A stretch of 64,000 nt of DNA. Origin: Leuconostoc gelidum subsp. gelidum KCTC 3527 (GTDB lineage: Bacteria; Bacillota; Bacilli; Lactobacillales; Lactobacillaceae). Where the stretch lies: the NCBI RefSeq assembly GCF_000166715.1, contig NZ_AEMI01000020.1:123885-187884 (forward strand). The letters run 5' to 3'. Made by a program: the position numbers and the translations under genes. Positions 56,185-63,965 of this stretch are shown in pieces. Positions within the stretch are counted from its first letter, which is position 1, and the number at the start of each line of letters is the position of its first letter. Under the pieces are notes generated by a model. The model did no database searches, was not told the origin of the DNA, and worked only from the letters and a program-made list of their open reading frames with translations.

Positions 56185-56655
56185 ATGAAAGATAATTTAA
56201 AACAACTATTTACGAGTCGACTCATAGCTTATCGTTTATACAAACATCCCAAAATCTATACTATCGAAGATGCAAAAAATTTAACGTTCACTAAAGATAT
56301 ATTTGAAATTAAAAATCTCTTTTTGAGAAATCAAAACAAATCAGAATATTATTTGTTTAGCTTGCCTGCTGATTCTAAATTATCGTTAGCTCAAATTGCT
56401 TTAATAACACATAACAAAAAAATAAGTTTTGCTTCTGAGAAAGATTTAAATGACAAGCTTGCTGTCACACCTGGTTCTGTTTCTATTTTAAATGCCGTTA
56501 ATGATTTAGATAAAAGCGTTAATTACTATATTGATAAGGCACTGTTCGATCATAAAAATGTTGCCTACCATCCTAATCAAAATGATGAAACAATTGTTTT
56601 TGATGGATCTAAAATCGAGGATTTATTAAAAGACTATCCTGTTAAAATTTATTAA
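56185..56655 (+). CDS. YbaK/ProX-type aminoacyl-tRNA editing domain protein
   Basis: This 156-residue protein has the prolyl-tRNA-synthetase-associated (YbaK/PrdX) fold: YLFSLPADSKLSLAQIA, KKISFASEKDL, TPGSVSILNAVND and VAYHPNQNDETIVF. Stand-alone members hydrolyse mischarged tRNA such as Ala-tRNA-Pro in trans. AGGAG lies upstream at a fairly long spacing. It sits among decayed genes, but its frame is intact. Confidence 0.8.
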   Translation: MKDNLKQLFTSRLIAYRLYKHPKIYTIEDAKNLTFTKDIFEIKNLFLRNQNKSEYYLFSLPADSKLSLAQIALITHNKKISFASEKDLNDKLAVTPGSVSILNAVNDLDKSVNYYIDKALFDHKNVAYHPNQNDETIVFDGSKIEDLLKDYPVKIY

Positions 56656-56663
56656 TTGTGTAA

Positions 56664-56933
56664 AAAATAGTCGATTTTAACAGTAATCAGCACATATTTC
56701 ATAATTTAAAATATAGGAAAAATCAACAATTAATAATTGACTTCACTCTATTATTAATTGTTGGCTTCATCATTGCCATAAATGGCTTTATTTTAATGTT
56801 ATGTGGTATAATATGGATTAATCCTTGGGGCAAGCAATATAAAATCACAAACGGAAAAAGATTTAGTTTAGGTCTGCTGCTTTTAGCGTTAGACTGTATC
56901 TTCGTTTTATGGCCAGTAATTTTAAAACAATGA
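56664..56933 (+). pseudogene. membrane-protein frame without a start codon
   Basis: An open stretch of about 89 codons encodes two hydrophobic segments (IDFTLLLIVGFIIAING and LGLLLLALDCIFVLWPVIL) separated by a basic stretch. No ATG, GTG or TTG lies before the first segment. It ends inside the next ORF region and is probably a decayed gene related in type to the small membrane protein that follows. Confidence 0.4.
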
Positions 56934-56989
56934 CTAACATATCTAACAACAAGTCACTAGCGATTAATCAGGAGTATTCAGGTAAAACT

Positions 56990-57259
56990 ATGAAAATAAA
57001 TAAAACACTATTTAAGACAAGAATGGTAATATTAGTAATAATATTGGCAGTATGGCTTGGTAACGCCCTGCACTTTATCAGCAATCAAAACTTTAGTTAC
57101 TTTGCTCAGATTTTACCTTTTTTACTTTTTGGTACTATGGTATATGATACCTATATTAACAAACAAAAAATTTACTTCTGGATTTCTCTTGCTGCACTAA
57201 TTTTATTTACCTTAATTTGTTTACAAAATATATACCGTTTCTACATGCTATCACATTAA
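56990..57259 (+). CDS. small unknown membrane protein, 89 residues
   Basis: The protein starts MKINKTLFKTR and has three hydrophobic segments (about 13-30, 38-56 and 62-80). I prefer the ATG at 56990, after an AGG-rich stretch, over the earlier in-frame ATG at 56909. No family is recognised. Two terminators follow. Confidence 0.5.
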   Translation: MKINKTLFKTRMVILVIILAVWLGNALHFISNQNFSYFAQILPFLLFGTMVYDTYINKQKIYFWISLAALILFTLICLQNIYRFYMLSH

Positions 57260-57261
57260 GT

Positions 57262-57293
57262 AAGCCACCAATAATGAAGTCGGTGGCTTTTAT
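57262..57293 (+). terminator. terminator after the small membrane protein
   Basis: AAGCCACC-loop-GGTGGCTT followed by TTATT, directly after the stop codon. Confidence 0.75.
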
Positions 57294-57319
57294 TGTGATG
57301 TTAAAGTGATATTGACATG

Positions 57320-57346
57320 GGGATAACGATTTGTTATCCCTTTTTT
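57320..57346 (+). terminator. second terminator
   Basis: GGGATAAC-loop-GTTATCCC followed by T6. From here to 57476 I see no gene. A short inverted repeat ACGAC-N7-GTCGT at 57477-57493 may end the leftward gene that follows. Confidence 0.85.
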
Positions 57347-57524
57347 AGTTCTAGTCATAATTGCTCAAAACTGGGCAACCGAACCCTAAAGTACCTTATT
57401 TACAGGCATGCCTTTACTCTTAGCTATCCTCGATCAATGGACGCGATTTTAAGTGTGTTGTTATAAATACAATTAAACGACTTAAATCGTCGTTAACTTA
57501 ATTAATTGGCAGCTTTTTCTAATA

Positions 57525-58571
57525 TCACTTAACAATTACATCTTCACCTGAAACAATAGCTTTAATGACATGACCTAATTCCTCCTTTAGTTTAATCATG
57601 CCCGCTCCTTTATTCTTATAAACGATAGTATTTAAACCGCTAATATCAAAAGGAAACTTACTCTTATAGTCACTCTTAAAACTATCTTCGTCGCAAATAA
57701 TAATAGTATCTTTTCCTACTGTATGGCAAATACCTAACTCGTAGAAAACATTTGGATTTTTATCACTTATATCAACTATTACAAATCTGGATTTATTAAT
57801 ATAAGTCCAGATATTCTCCATAATATTGCCAGTAATTGACTTTACATCACTTATCTTGATAGCATTTAAATCCATTGTTTCTAGATGCGGTCTAATTATT
57901 TCGATAAAAATTTCTAATCTATCATCATTAAAAGGCAACGCGCAGAAAACCATTTTAGGATCTATAACTAAATTGTCTGCTTTAAAAATCGGATCAATAT
58001 GCATTGTTTTCTTCCTTCTATCTAAATCTTCTAAATACTTAATTACACTCCGTAAAATATCATACTCATATGATAAAACAGTTGAATCTTGATGTTCAAC
58101 ATATTTATTTACGATGCTGATTATAAAATCATCCTTTTGCTCTGCTTCGGCATAAACAGAATCCAAAAAATCTTTAGCAGCGTACCACAAAGTCTTATCT
58201 AACATAGCAAAAACATAATTTTTCAATCCAAGTTCGTTAGAAGCTTGCGTCTCCATTTTCATTATTGCATCCTCTAAACTCAAAGATAACAATGAATCGT
58301 GATTGAAAGTATCAAGTGTGTTACTGTCACGAAGCGCCATATAATTTGTAAAACCAATCACTATTTTACTGTCGGTTTGTCCAATCAAAAAATTGAAAGG
58401 TTTACCCACCACAGTTTCAAATTTTTCAATACCATAACTCTCCCTATGCATGTCCACTATGACCGCAAACCAGTCAATTATTGACTTAATTTGGCTTATA
58501 TTCAGACCAATGTTTTCTTCCAACGATGTCGAATAATTTTTAAAGTTTAATGATTTAGCATAAAAATTCAT
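57525..58571 (-). CDS. unknown protein with C-terminal nucleoside-deoxyribosyltransferase-like domain
   Basis: Residues 1 to about 200 of this 348-residue protein are mostly helical and not recognised. Residues about 205-345 show the pattern of the nucleoside 2-deoxyribosyltransferase-like superfamily: FCALPFNDD, RPHLE, then IVDISDKNPNVFYELGICHTVGK (about 266-287) and PFDISGLNTIVYKN. The conserved NPNVxYELG block includes a candidate catalytic glutamate (E278). Such domains act as nucleotide-cleaving or nucleotide-sensing parts of bacterial conflict systems. It lies alone in a relic-rich region, with a weak ribosome site. Confidence 0.7.
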   Translation of the reverse strand: MNFYAKSLNFKNYSTSLEENIGLNISQIKSIIDWFAVIVDMHRESYGIEKFETVVGKPFNFLIGQTDSKIVIGFTNYMALRDSNTLDTFNHDSLLSLSLEDAIMKMETQASNELGLKNYVFAMLDKTLWYAAKDFLDSVYAEAEQKDDFIISIVNKYVEHQDSTVLSYEYDILRSVIKYLEDLDRRKKTMHIDPIFKADNLVIDPKMVFCALPFNDDRLEIFIEIIRPHLETMDLNAIKISDVKSITGNIMENIWTYINKSRFVIVDISDKNPNVFYELGICHTVGKDTIIICDEDSFKSDYKSKFPFDISGLNTIVYKNKGAGMIKLKEELGHVIKAIVSGEDVIVK

Positions 58572-58662
58572 ATTTAATATCTTTCTTAATTTTTAATATA
58601 GATTATACTCTATTTAATTATCTGATGTTACTAATATACTGTACAATTTATTCACCGTGTAT

Positions 58663-58848
58663 CTACTCCATCTCTACTAATTCTACTGAAAATATAAAGT
58701 CAAACTCATCAGCAATCCAAAGAGCTACTTTTAAATATGCAGTATTTAGCAACTTACTAAGATTTGCTTTTGAATATCCTGCTAAATCAACCAATTCATC
58801 AAACATCATATTTATAAAATGACGATTGAATAGTAAGTTGCCAAACAT
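58663..58848 (-). CDS. short unknown ORF, 61 residues
   Basis: The frame reads MFGNLLFNRH and continues LAGYSKANLSKLLNTAY, ending VELVEME. No convincing ribosome site or family is seen. It may be the tail of a decayed gene. The rest of 58572-59078 holds no supported gene apart from a palindrome at 58974. Confidence 0.3.
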   Translation of the reverse strand: MFGNLLFNRHFINMMFDELVDLAGYSKANLSKLLNTAYLKVALWIADEFDFIFSVELVEME

Positions 58849-58973
58849 TCCATCTATATTCCTAACCGCTCTTAATATGTACTTTATCTTCCACTTTGCT
58901 GGTTAAATGTACCAAATCCATTAATCGTAGTCGAATCACCGAAGAACTATGATACTTTTTTGATTGTTTTTTC

Positions 58974-59000
58974 TGTCATACTGCAATTTTCAGTATGACA
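58974..59000. repeat. perfect inverted repeat, 10-bp arms
   Basis: TGTCATACTG-N7-CAGTATGACA stands in non-coding DNA. On the minus strand it is followed by GAAAAAACAATC rather than a T-tract, so it is not a normal terminator. It may be an operator, a recombination site or the trace of a mobile element. Confidence 0.6.
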
Positions 59001-59078
59001 CTTTCATGAATACTAGCTAATGTGTTTTCTGCCTTTTTTGACCAAATAATGGTTGGCATTTAATTATATTTGATATAT

Positions 59079-59420
59079 CTAGCAATGGTATTTGACTGTC
59101 GTTCTACTTAAATGCCAGCGTACCCTTTGCTTTAAAACGCGCATTCCCTCATCAAATTCAAACTTAATTATCTCTTGCCAATTATCTGAATTTAGCGTGC
59201 CGTCCCTCTTGACCAACCACCTGTTATCGCCAGTGTGTATCAAATGAGGTGGGTAAAACAACACTAAGCTATAAATTTCATTTTCAAATGGTAATCCAAT
59301 ATCCACTGCATCATTATTTCTTAAATATATTCGTTGTGATAAATTTTTTACGAGAATGTTCTTACTAAACAAAGCTAATGTTGACGATGCTCCGGTTGAA
59401 CTATCGGTATCATATATCAT
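59079..59420 (-). CDS. unknown ORF, 113 residues
   Basis: The frame starts MIYDTDSSTGASST and is soluble and Trp/Arg-rich near the end. No ribosome site or known domain is evident. It overlaps the opposite-strand ORF at 59378 by 43 bases, so the two starts cannot both be far upstream. It could be part of a decayed element. Confidence 0.35.
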   Translation of the reverse strand: MIYDTDSSTGASSTLALFSKNILVKNLSQRIYLRNNDAVDIGLPFENEIYSLVLFYPPHLIHTGDNRWLVKRDGTLNSDNWQEIIKFEFDEGMRVLKQRVRWHLSRTTVKYHC

Positions 59421-59716
59421 ATAATCCGTCTCTCACACTCGAAATACCAGAAGAATTCCCTAAAATTTACAGGCAATCCTTAGAAGCTAAATTAAATCAG
59501 ATATATGGTATGGATTTGAGAAAAGCCTTAGATTTTTTTGTTAATGATTTTGCGGTTCATTTACGACCAGAGCAGAAGGAAAATATCACATCTAATCAAC
59601 TTGGGTATGTCATTAAAACCTATTTCGATGAATTTCCTAATATAGTAAAGTTATTCAAGGCTGCTTCTCAAAAAGAGTTGGATATCAAAAATGTCTTGGA
59701 ACACGATATATGTTAG
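59378..59716 (+). CDS. unknown ORF, 112 residues, adjacent to integrase remnant
   Basis: From about residue 18 (LTLEIPEEFPKIYRQ) the translation has normal-looking, charged helical composition. The first part overlaps the opposite ORF and lacks a ribosome site. No domain is recognised. It occupies the place where the N-terminal part of the integrase would be expected, so an insertion or rearrangement is likely. Confidence 0.35.
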   Translation: MLTMLRLNYRYHISYNPSLTLEIPEEFPKIYRQSLEAKLNQIYGMDLRKALDFFVNDFAVHLRPEQKENITSNQLGYVIKTYFDEFPNIVKLFKAASQKELDIKNVLEHDIC

Positions 59717-60001
59717 CATTCGATGGCAAACCAATCTCTAAAAAGTACAAACGCATCATACTTGAATTGGTTAAGTAAAAAAATGATTAATATATGGACT
59801 CATACGAATACGACTTAACCTTCCATAGTCTAAGACACATATGCTTCTATGATTCTCTCAGAGAATATATTAATACAATACATCTCCGAGCGTTTGGGTC
59901 ACGAAAACACAACAATTACATTGCAGACCTATGCTCATTTACTATCTGAAAAAAGAACTGTTGAAGAAAGTAAAGCAATGGCATTTTTCAATACAATTTG
60001 A
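59712..60001 (+). pseudogene. int: tyrosine integrase, frameshifted C-terminal fragment
   Basis: In successive frames the DNA reads AFDGKPISKKYKRI, then TFHSLRHI, then ASMILSENILIQYISERLGH and QTYAHLLSEKRTVEESKAM. These are the catalytic R-H...H...Y elements of phage-type tyrosine recombinases. There is a stop after LVK and a frameshift after LRH. The N-terminal two thirds are missing. It lies 126 bases from the 3' end of a tRNA-Glu gene, the usual place for an integrase. Confidence 0.85.
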
Positions 60002-60083
60002 GGAGCACTTTTTTTGATTGATTTTGACTCTTTTTGATTTAATTTGAACACCTTAGAAACGCCTGCATAACAGTATTTAAGCA

Positions 60084-60121
60084 ACAAAAAAGCGATCTAT
60101 CAACATTCTGACAGATCGCTT
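60084..60121 (-). terminator. terminator of the tRNA-Glu gene
   Basis: AAGCGATCT-loop-AGATCGCTT followed by T5 on the minus strand, five bases after the tRNA 3' end. Confidence 0.88.
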
Positions 60122-60126
60122 AAAAA

Positions 60127-60199
60127 TAGCGCCAGAGGGAGTCGAACCCTCGATTTCGGCCTGAGAAGCCGACGTCTTAACCACTTGACCATGGCGCCA
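60127..60199 (-). tRNA. tRNA-Glu (anticodon CTC)
   Basis: A 73-base cloverleaf fits. The acceptor stem is TGGCGCC with GGCGCTA, and the D-loop region GGTCAAGTGGTTAAGAC is typical of tRNA-Glu. The anticodon stem is TCGGC/GCCGA with loop TTCTCAG, giving CTC. The T-arm is GAGGGTTCGACTCCCTC. CCA is not encoded. An integrase remnant lies on its 3' side. Confidence 0.93.
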
Positions 60200-60250
60200 T
60201 AACAAGATATAAGTATACAGAAAAAATAGCCGTCCGTCAACAGCCATAAT

Positions 60251-60282
60251 TAAAAATGACTAGCATTTTTTGCTAATCATTT
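60251..60282 (-). terminator. terminator of the 69-residue gene
   Basis: AAATGA-TTAGCA and TGCTA-GTCATTT arms form a hairpin followed by T on the minus strand, a few bases after the stop codon at 60287. Confidence 0.75.
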
Positions 60283-60286
60283 AACT

Positions 60287-60496
60287 TCACTTCAAAACCT
60301 TCTCAGCTTCCGTCTTAATTTCATCGCTACTCATAGTTTGATAAGCCTTCAAATGCTTCAATGTTGCTGATGTATTTTTATTGCTTTCATCCATATAGTG
60401 GTTCCATAGTGCATCACGTAATGGGGTTTTATCCTCACTCCAATCAAATACTTCGTTCATTGGGAGATCTAACGTTTGATACTTTTCATCTGCCAT
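60287..60496 (-). CDS. small unknown soluble protein, 69 residues
   Basis: The protein reads MADEKYQTLDLPMNEVFDW and ends IKTEAEKVLK. It is acidic with a helical C-terminal half, has a strong ribosome site (AAAGGGGG) before the ATG and its own terminator. No domain is recognised. It is divergent from the XRE-ABC operon. Confidence 0.7.
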   Translation of the reverse strand: MADEKYQTLDLPMNEVFDWSEDKTPLRDALWNHYMDESNKNTSATLKHLKAYQTMSSDEIKTEAEKVLK

Positions 60497-60573
60497 TTTA
60501 TGGCCCCCTTTATCTATACCTTTGTTATAGTTCTTTTCTAAACAAAATGCAAATTTATTATAAATATATAGAT

Positions 60574-60619
60574 AACTTTACAGTTATAATTACTTTTGCT
60601 ATAATTAAAATGTAAAGTT
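60574..60619 (+). promoter_or_regulatory. promoter of the XRE-ABC operon within a perfect inverted repeat
   Basis: TTTACA (60577-60582) and TATAAT (60600-60605) are spaced by 17 bases. AACTTTACA (60574-60582) and TGTAAAGTT (60611-60619) form perfect 9-base inverted arms that cover the -35 and the start region. This is a natural operator arrangement for the regulator encoded just downstream. Confidence 0.7.
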
Positions 60620-60647
60620 TTATATACATTTTTTCGGAGGATGACTA

Positions 60648-60857
60648 TTGAAAAATCGTATTCAAGAACTCAGAAAGTCACGTCACATGACACAAGCTGA
60701 ACTAGCCGATAAGTTAGAAGTTACACGTCAAACAATTATTTCTCTTGAAAAGGGCAAATATAATGCATCACTCACATTAGCGCATAATATTGCGTCCTTT
60801 TTTCAACTCACAATTGAGACTGTTTTTATCTTTGAGGAGGACAAAACAGATGTTTAA
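60648..60857 (+). CDS. small XRE-family transcriptional regulator
   Basis: This 69-residue HTH protein (MTQAELADKLEVTRQTIISLEKG, about 14-36) is of the short Cro-like type that often controls a neighbouring ABC exporter. The TTG start has GGAGG 7 bases upstream. It overlaps the membrane-protein gene by 8 bases. It probably binds the inverted repeat at 60574-60619. Confidence 0.9.
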   Translation: MKNRIQELRKSRHMTQAELADKLEVTRQTIISLEKGKYNASLTLAHNIASFFQLTIETVFIFEEDKTDV

Positions 60858-61326
60858 AAAATTATTTGCAACACCGCAACACGGTATGAGTGATGAAGAT
60901 TACAGTCATCTGACAAAGTACCAAATTGATTTTGTATCGATACTTTTCATTATTTTGGCCATTTTTCTTTTCGCTCTCAGCTTACCAATATACTATTTTT
61001 ATGGCCATAAGCTCGGTTCATTTGCTTCTGGTTTATACAGTGGCTTATTCGCAGGCGCTATTAGTATTAAATTGTGGAGTGTGATTTACTTATCTAATCC
61101 ACACGAAGTACATCGTAGAAAAATAAAAGATACAGATGAGCGCGTGCAACAAGTACGCCAACGTGCAGATGCGCTTACTCTGAAAATATTGCTCGTTATT
61201 GCTTATTTAACTTTTATTTTAGGCCTAAGTTATTTCACAGAATATTATTGGTATCTTGCCACACCAATAGTTTTAATTTTAATACTACAATACAGCCTAC
61301 GTTGGTTATTCACTAAACTATTATAA
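60850..61326 (+). CDS. unknown four-helix membrane protein of the ABC operon
   Basis: This 158-residue protein has hydrophobic segments at about 32-50, 58-78, 112-130 and 134-150, with a charged cytoplasmic loop between (RRKIKDTDERVQQVRQRAD, about 91-109). The ATG at 60850 has AGGAGG upstream. An earlier frame start at 60790 is inside the XRE gene. The DERxxxxRxxA-type loop occurs in small membrane partners of XRE regulators. It may be the sensor that works with the regulator. Confidence 0.75.
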   Translation: MFKKLFATPQHGMSDEDYSHLTKYQIDFVSILFIILAIFLFALSLPIYYFYGHKLGSFASGLYSGLFAGAISIKLWSVIYLSNPHEVHRRKIKDTDERVQQVRQRADALTLKILLVIAYLTFILGLSYFTEYYWYLATPIVLILILQYSLRWLFTKLL

Positions 61327-61336
61327 GGAGCAACAC

Positions 61337-62227
61337 ATGATTCAACTGACAAATCTTAACAAACAATTCGGACAAACTATTGCCGTCAACGATATGAATA
61401 TGACGCTTGAACCTGGGAAAGTCATGGGACTAATTGGACAAAATGGCGCCGGTAAAACAACCACTTTTCGACTGATTTTAAACTTTATTGCACCAACATC
61501 GGGTGACATTACATGGAACGGCCACCCGATTACACAATCTGATAAGCAAAAAATTGGTTTCCTACCTGAGGAACGTGGTTTATATCAAAAGCTAACCATT
61601 GAAGAACAAATTTTATATTTTTCTGAACTGCATGGTATGACACGATCAGATGCTAAAATTGCGCTAGCTGACTGGTTAAAACGCCTTGATGTCGTTGGTA
61701 AAGCAACAGACAAAGTGCAATCACTGTCTAAAGGTAATGCACAAAAGATTCAAATGATTGCAGCACTCATTTTTAATCCCGAATTTATTATACTAGATGA
61801 ACCCTTCTCTGGACTTGATCCAGTGAATACAAGTATCATGATGAACGAAATTGTTCGTATGCGTGATAATGGTGCCATGATTATTTTCTCGAGTCATGAC
61901 ATGAACAATGTAACTAAAATTTCTGATAATCTTACAATGCTTAAGCAAGGAAAAATTGTTTTGCAAGGCGGCGTACAAGAAATTCGTGAACAATTTGGAC
62001 GAACCAAAGTCTACGTTGAAGGGCCATTTTCAAAAGCAGAACTCGCCAGTATTGCTGGTGTTATCCACATTAATCAACAAGGTGCTGGCTTTGATATCAC
62101 AATTAATGACGAAGCAACTGGTCATCAAATATTTGACTTCGTAACGCGAAATGGTTATATCCCAGCATTTTCACAGCAACCACCAACACTTGATGATATT
62201 TTCCGACAGGAGGTCGCTCTATCATGA
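61337..62227 (+). CDS. ABC transporter ATP-binding protein, NatA-like
   Basis: This 296-residue ATPase has Walker A GQNGAGKTTT (about 34-43), signature LSKGNAQKIQ, Walker B ILDEPFSGLDPVN and switch SSHDM. A C-terminal domain of about 80 residues (from VYVEGPF) is typical of NatA/YhaQ exporters. It precedes and overlaps the permease by four bases. It probably drives export of sodium, a drug or a peptide. Confidence 0.93.
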   Translation: MIQLTNLNKQFGQTIAVNDMNMTLEPGKVMGLIGQNGAGKTTTFRLILNFIAPTSGDITWNGHPITQSDKQKIGFLPEERGLYQKLTIEEQILYFSELHGMTRSDAKIALADWLKRLDVVGKATDKVQSLSKGNAQKIQMIAALIFNPEFIILDEPFSGLDPVNTSIMMNEIVRMRDNGAMIIFSSHDMNNVTKISDNLTMLKQGKIVLQGGVQEIREQFGRTKVYVEGPFSKAELASIAGVIHINQQGAGFDITINDEATGHQIFDFVTRNGYIPAFSQQPPTLDDIFRQEVALS

Positions 62228-63453
62228 ATTCAGGACTCATTATTGTTATGAAACAAACTTTCCGAAGCCATTTTAAAACACGTGGTTACTGGTTGTTAGT
62301 TTTATCCCCCATTATTTTTGCTGTAGTTGTTGGTGGTATTATTTTTGGTGTGACTCAAATGCAAGGTAATACGACACCAACAGTTGCAGTTATTGGTAAT
62401 TCACAAGTACGACAAGTGTTTATTCACGATGAAAAAGCACTGGGTATCAAGATTTCAAAAATTACAGATAGCCAAAAAGCTAATCGCTCGTTAACAGCGC
62501 AAGACTTAGATGGTATTTTAACACTGAATTCTGAAAATGCGACATTAACAACACAACCAAAAAGTAACACAATTAATAAAGAAGCATTTGTGAGTGTCTT
62601 GGGTAATATTTCACGTAGTCAAAAGGCAGCAAGCTACGGATTGACAGCTAAACAAACGCAAGATTTAATCCAACCCTTCAATTTAAAATCAGTTGTTAAA
62701 CAATCGAATAATAAATCTACCAATGGTGAAAATTCAGACACGGCTAATTACGCTATTGCTATCGCTATTGGGATTATTACAACAGTGATTGTCATGTGGT
62801 ATGCGTCAATGATTGCCACAGAAATTGCCAATGAAAAATCATCCCGTATCATGGAAACCCTGTTAGCAGCGACATCAGCAAGTATTCAATACTTTGGTAA
62901 GATAATTGGTATTTTTGCGTTAGCAGTAACTCATCTATTGATCTATATTATTGCTGGTGCAATTGGTTACGCTATTTTACAAAATAACACGATGCTAGAT
63001 GGTATCAAACAAACGTTTTCAGGTGTGACACTTGGTTTCACACTCTATGCTATCGCTTTCATTCTAATAGCAGTTGCACTCTACCTTGTACTTACCGCAA
63101 TGATTGCATCACTCATTAATGATAATGCGCAAGTACAACAAGCCATTCAGCCCATTACATTTTTAGCAACGACCGGCTATATGTTTAGTTTTATCATGAC
63201 AAATATGCCCAATAATTTTGCTATTAAAATATTAAGTTACGTGCCCTTTATCTCACAAAGTATGATGCCCGTAAGGTTAGTGACAAAGGTTGAAACTTGG
63301 CCTGCCGCAATCTTGTCACTTGTGATTTCATTTGTTACTCTAATTGTACTTGCTTGGTTTGGAAAAAATATTTACGCTAAAAACGTTCTATCATATAGCG
63401 ATGACAAAATCATGTCCCAACTCATCAAAAATATTAAGAATATTAAGAACTAA
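62224..63453 (+). CDS. ABC-2 type permease, NatB-like
   Basis: This 409-residue protein has one N-terminal membrane helix (about 22-44) and an extracellular domain (about 45-175). Five to six C-terminal helices follow. The motif ATEIANEKSSRIMETLLAA is characteristic of NatB/YhaP permeases. It pairs with the upstream ATPase. The substrate is unknown. Confidence 0.92.
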   Translation: MNSGLIIVMKQTFRSHFKTRGYWLLVLSPIIFAVVVGGIIFGVTQMQGNTTPTVAVIGNSQVRQVFIHDEKALGIKISKITDSQKANRSLTAQDLDGILTLNSENATLTTQPKSNTINKEAFVSVLGNISRSQKAASYGLTAKQTQDLIQPFNLKSVVKQSNNKSTNGENSDTANYAIAIAIGIITTVIVMWYASMIATEIANEKSSRIMETLLAATSASIQYFGKIIGIFALAVTHLLIYIIAGAIGYAILQNNTMLDGIKQTFSGVTLGFTLYAIAFILIAVALYLVLTAMIASLINDNAQVQQAIQPITFLATTGYMFSFIMTNMPNNFAIKILSYVPFISQSMMPVRLVTKVETWPAAILSLVISFVTLIVLAWFGKNIYAKNVLSYSDDKIMSQLIKNIKNIKN

Positions 63454-63483
63454 CACTAATATTAAGTTTGGAGACACGAGTAT

Positions 63484-63957
63484 ATGGATAATACACCTTT
63501 TTTTCTCACAAATCATAAATGGTATAAATATGAAGAACGAGAAACTGCTGATGGTGTTGCGTTTCAACGATTGGAACTGACCAATAAAGCAACATCTGAA
63601 GCAATCAAAAGTTTTAAAGAAACAATAATTGCTAGTGGTCCTGATGCCAGACTGAATCCTGAAGATTTAAATCGTTTCCAACAAGCACTTGGCTTTGCTG
63701 CACGTCAACATTTATTTTCGGAGGATCATGGTCTGCATGGTACAGCACTAACTGATGAACTCACATTTATCAGTTATACTATTCGCTTATATCAACTACT
63801 CAGTGATGATCTAGTTGCCCCAAACACGCTTATTTTCAGTAAACGTATTGGCACACTCTACCGCCAGTTTCTCAAAATACATCCAACGCGAATTGATGAT
63901 AGAAGACTCAATTCATGGATTATTGCGCAAGACAGCAAGTTAAAAATTAAACCATAA
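63484..63957 (+). CDS. unknown soluble protein, 157 residues
   Basis: The protein starts MDNTPFFLTNHKWYKYEE and has no membrane segment or recognised domain. It is helical, with a basic C-terminus. TGGAG lies upstream of the ATG. It follows the permease by 30 bases and may be the last gene of the operon. Confidence 0.7.
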   Translation: MDNTPFFLTNHKWYKYEERETADGVAFQRLELTNKATSEAIKSFKETIIASGPDARLNPEDLNRFQQALGFAARQHLFSEDHGLHGTALTDELTFISYTIRLYQLLSDDLVAPNTLIFSKRIGTLYRQFLKIHPTRIDDRRLNSWIIAQDSKLKIKP

Positions 63958-63965
63958 AAAAGACA

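Noticed and set aside
60127..60199. tRNA anticodon as TTC.
   Set aside because: The only perfect anticodon stem (TCGGC/GCCGA) leaves the loop TTCTCAG, which places CTC, not TTC, at positions 34-36.
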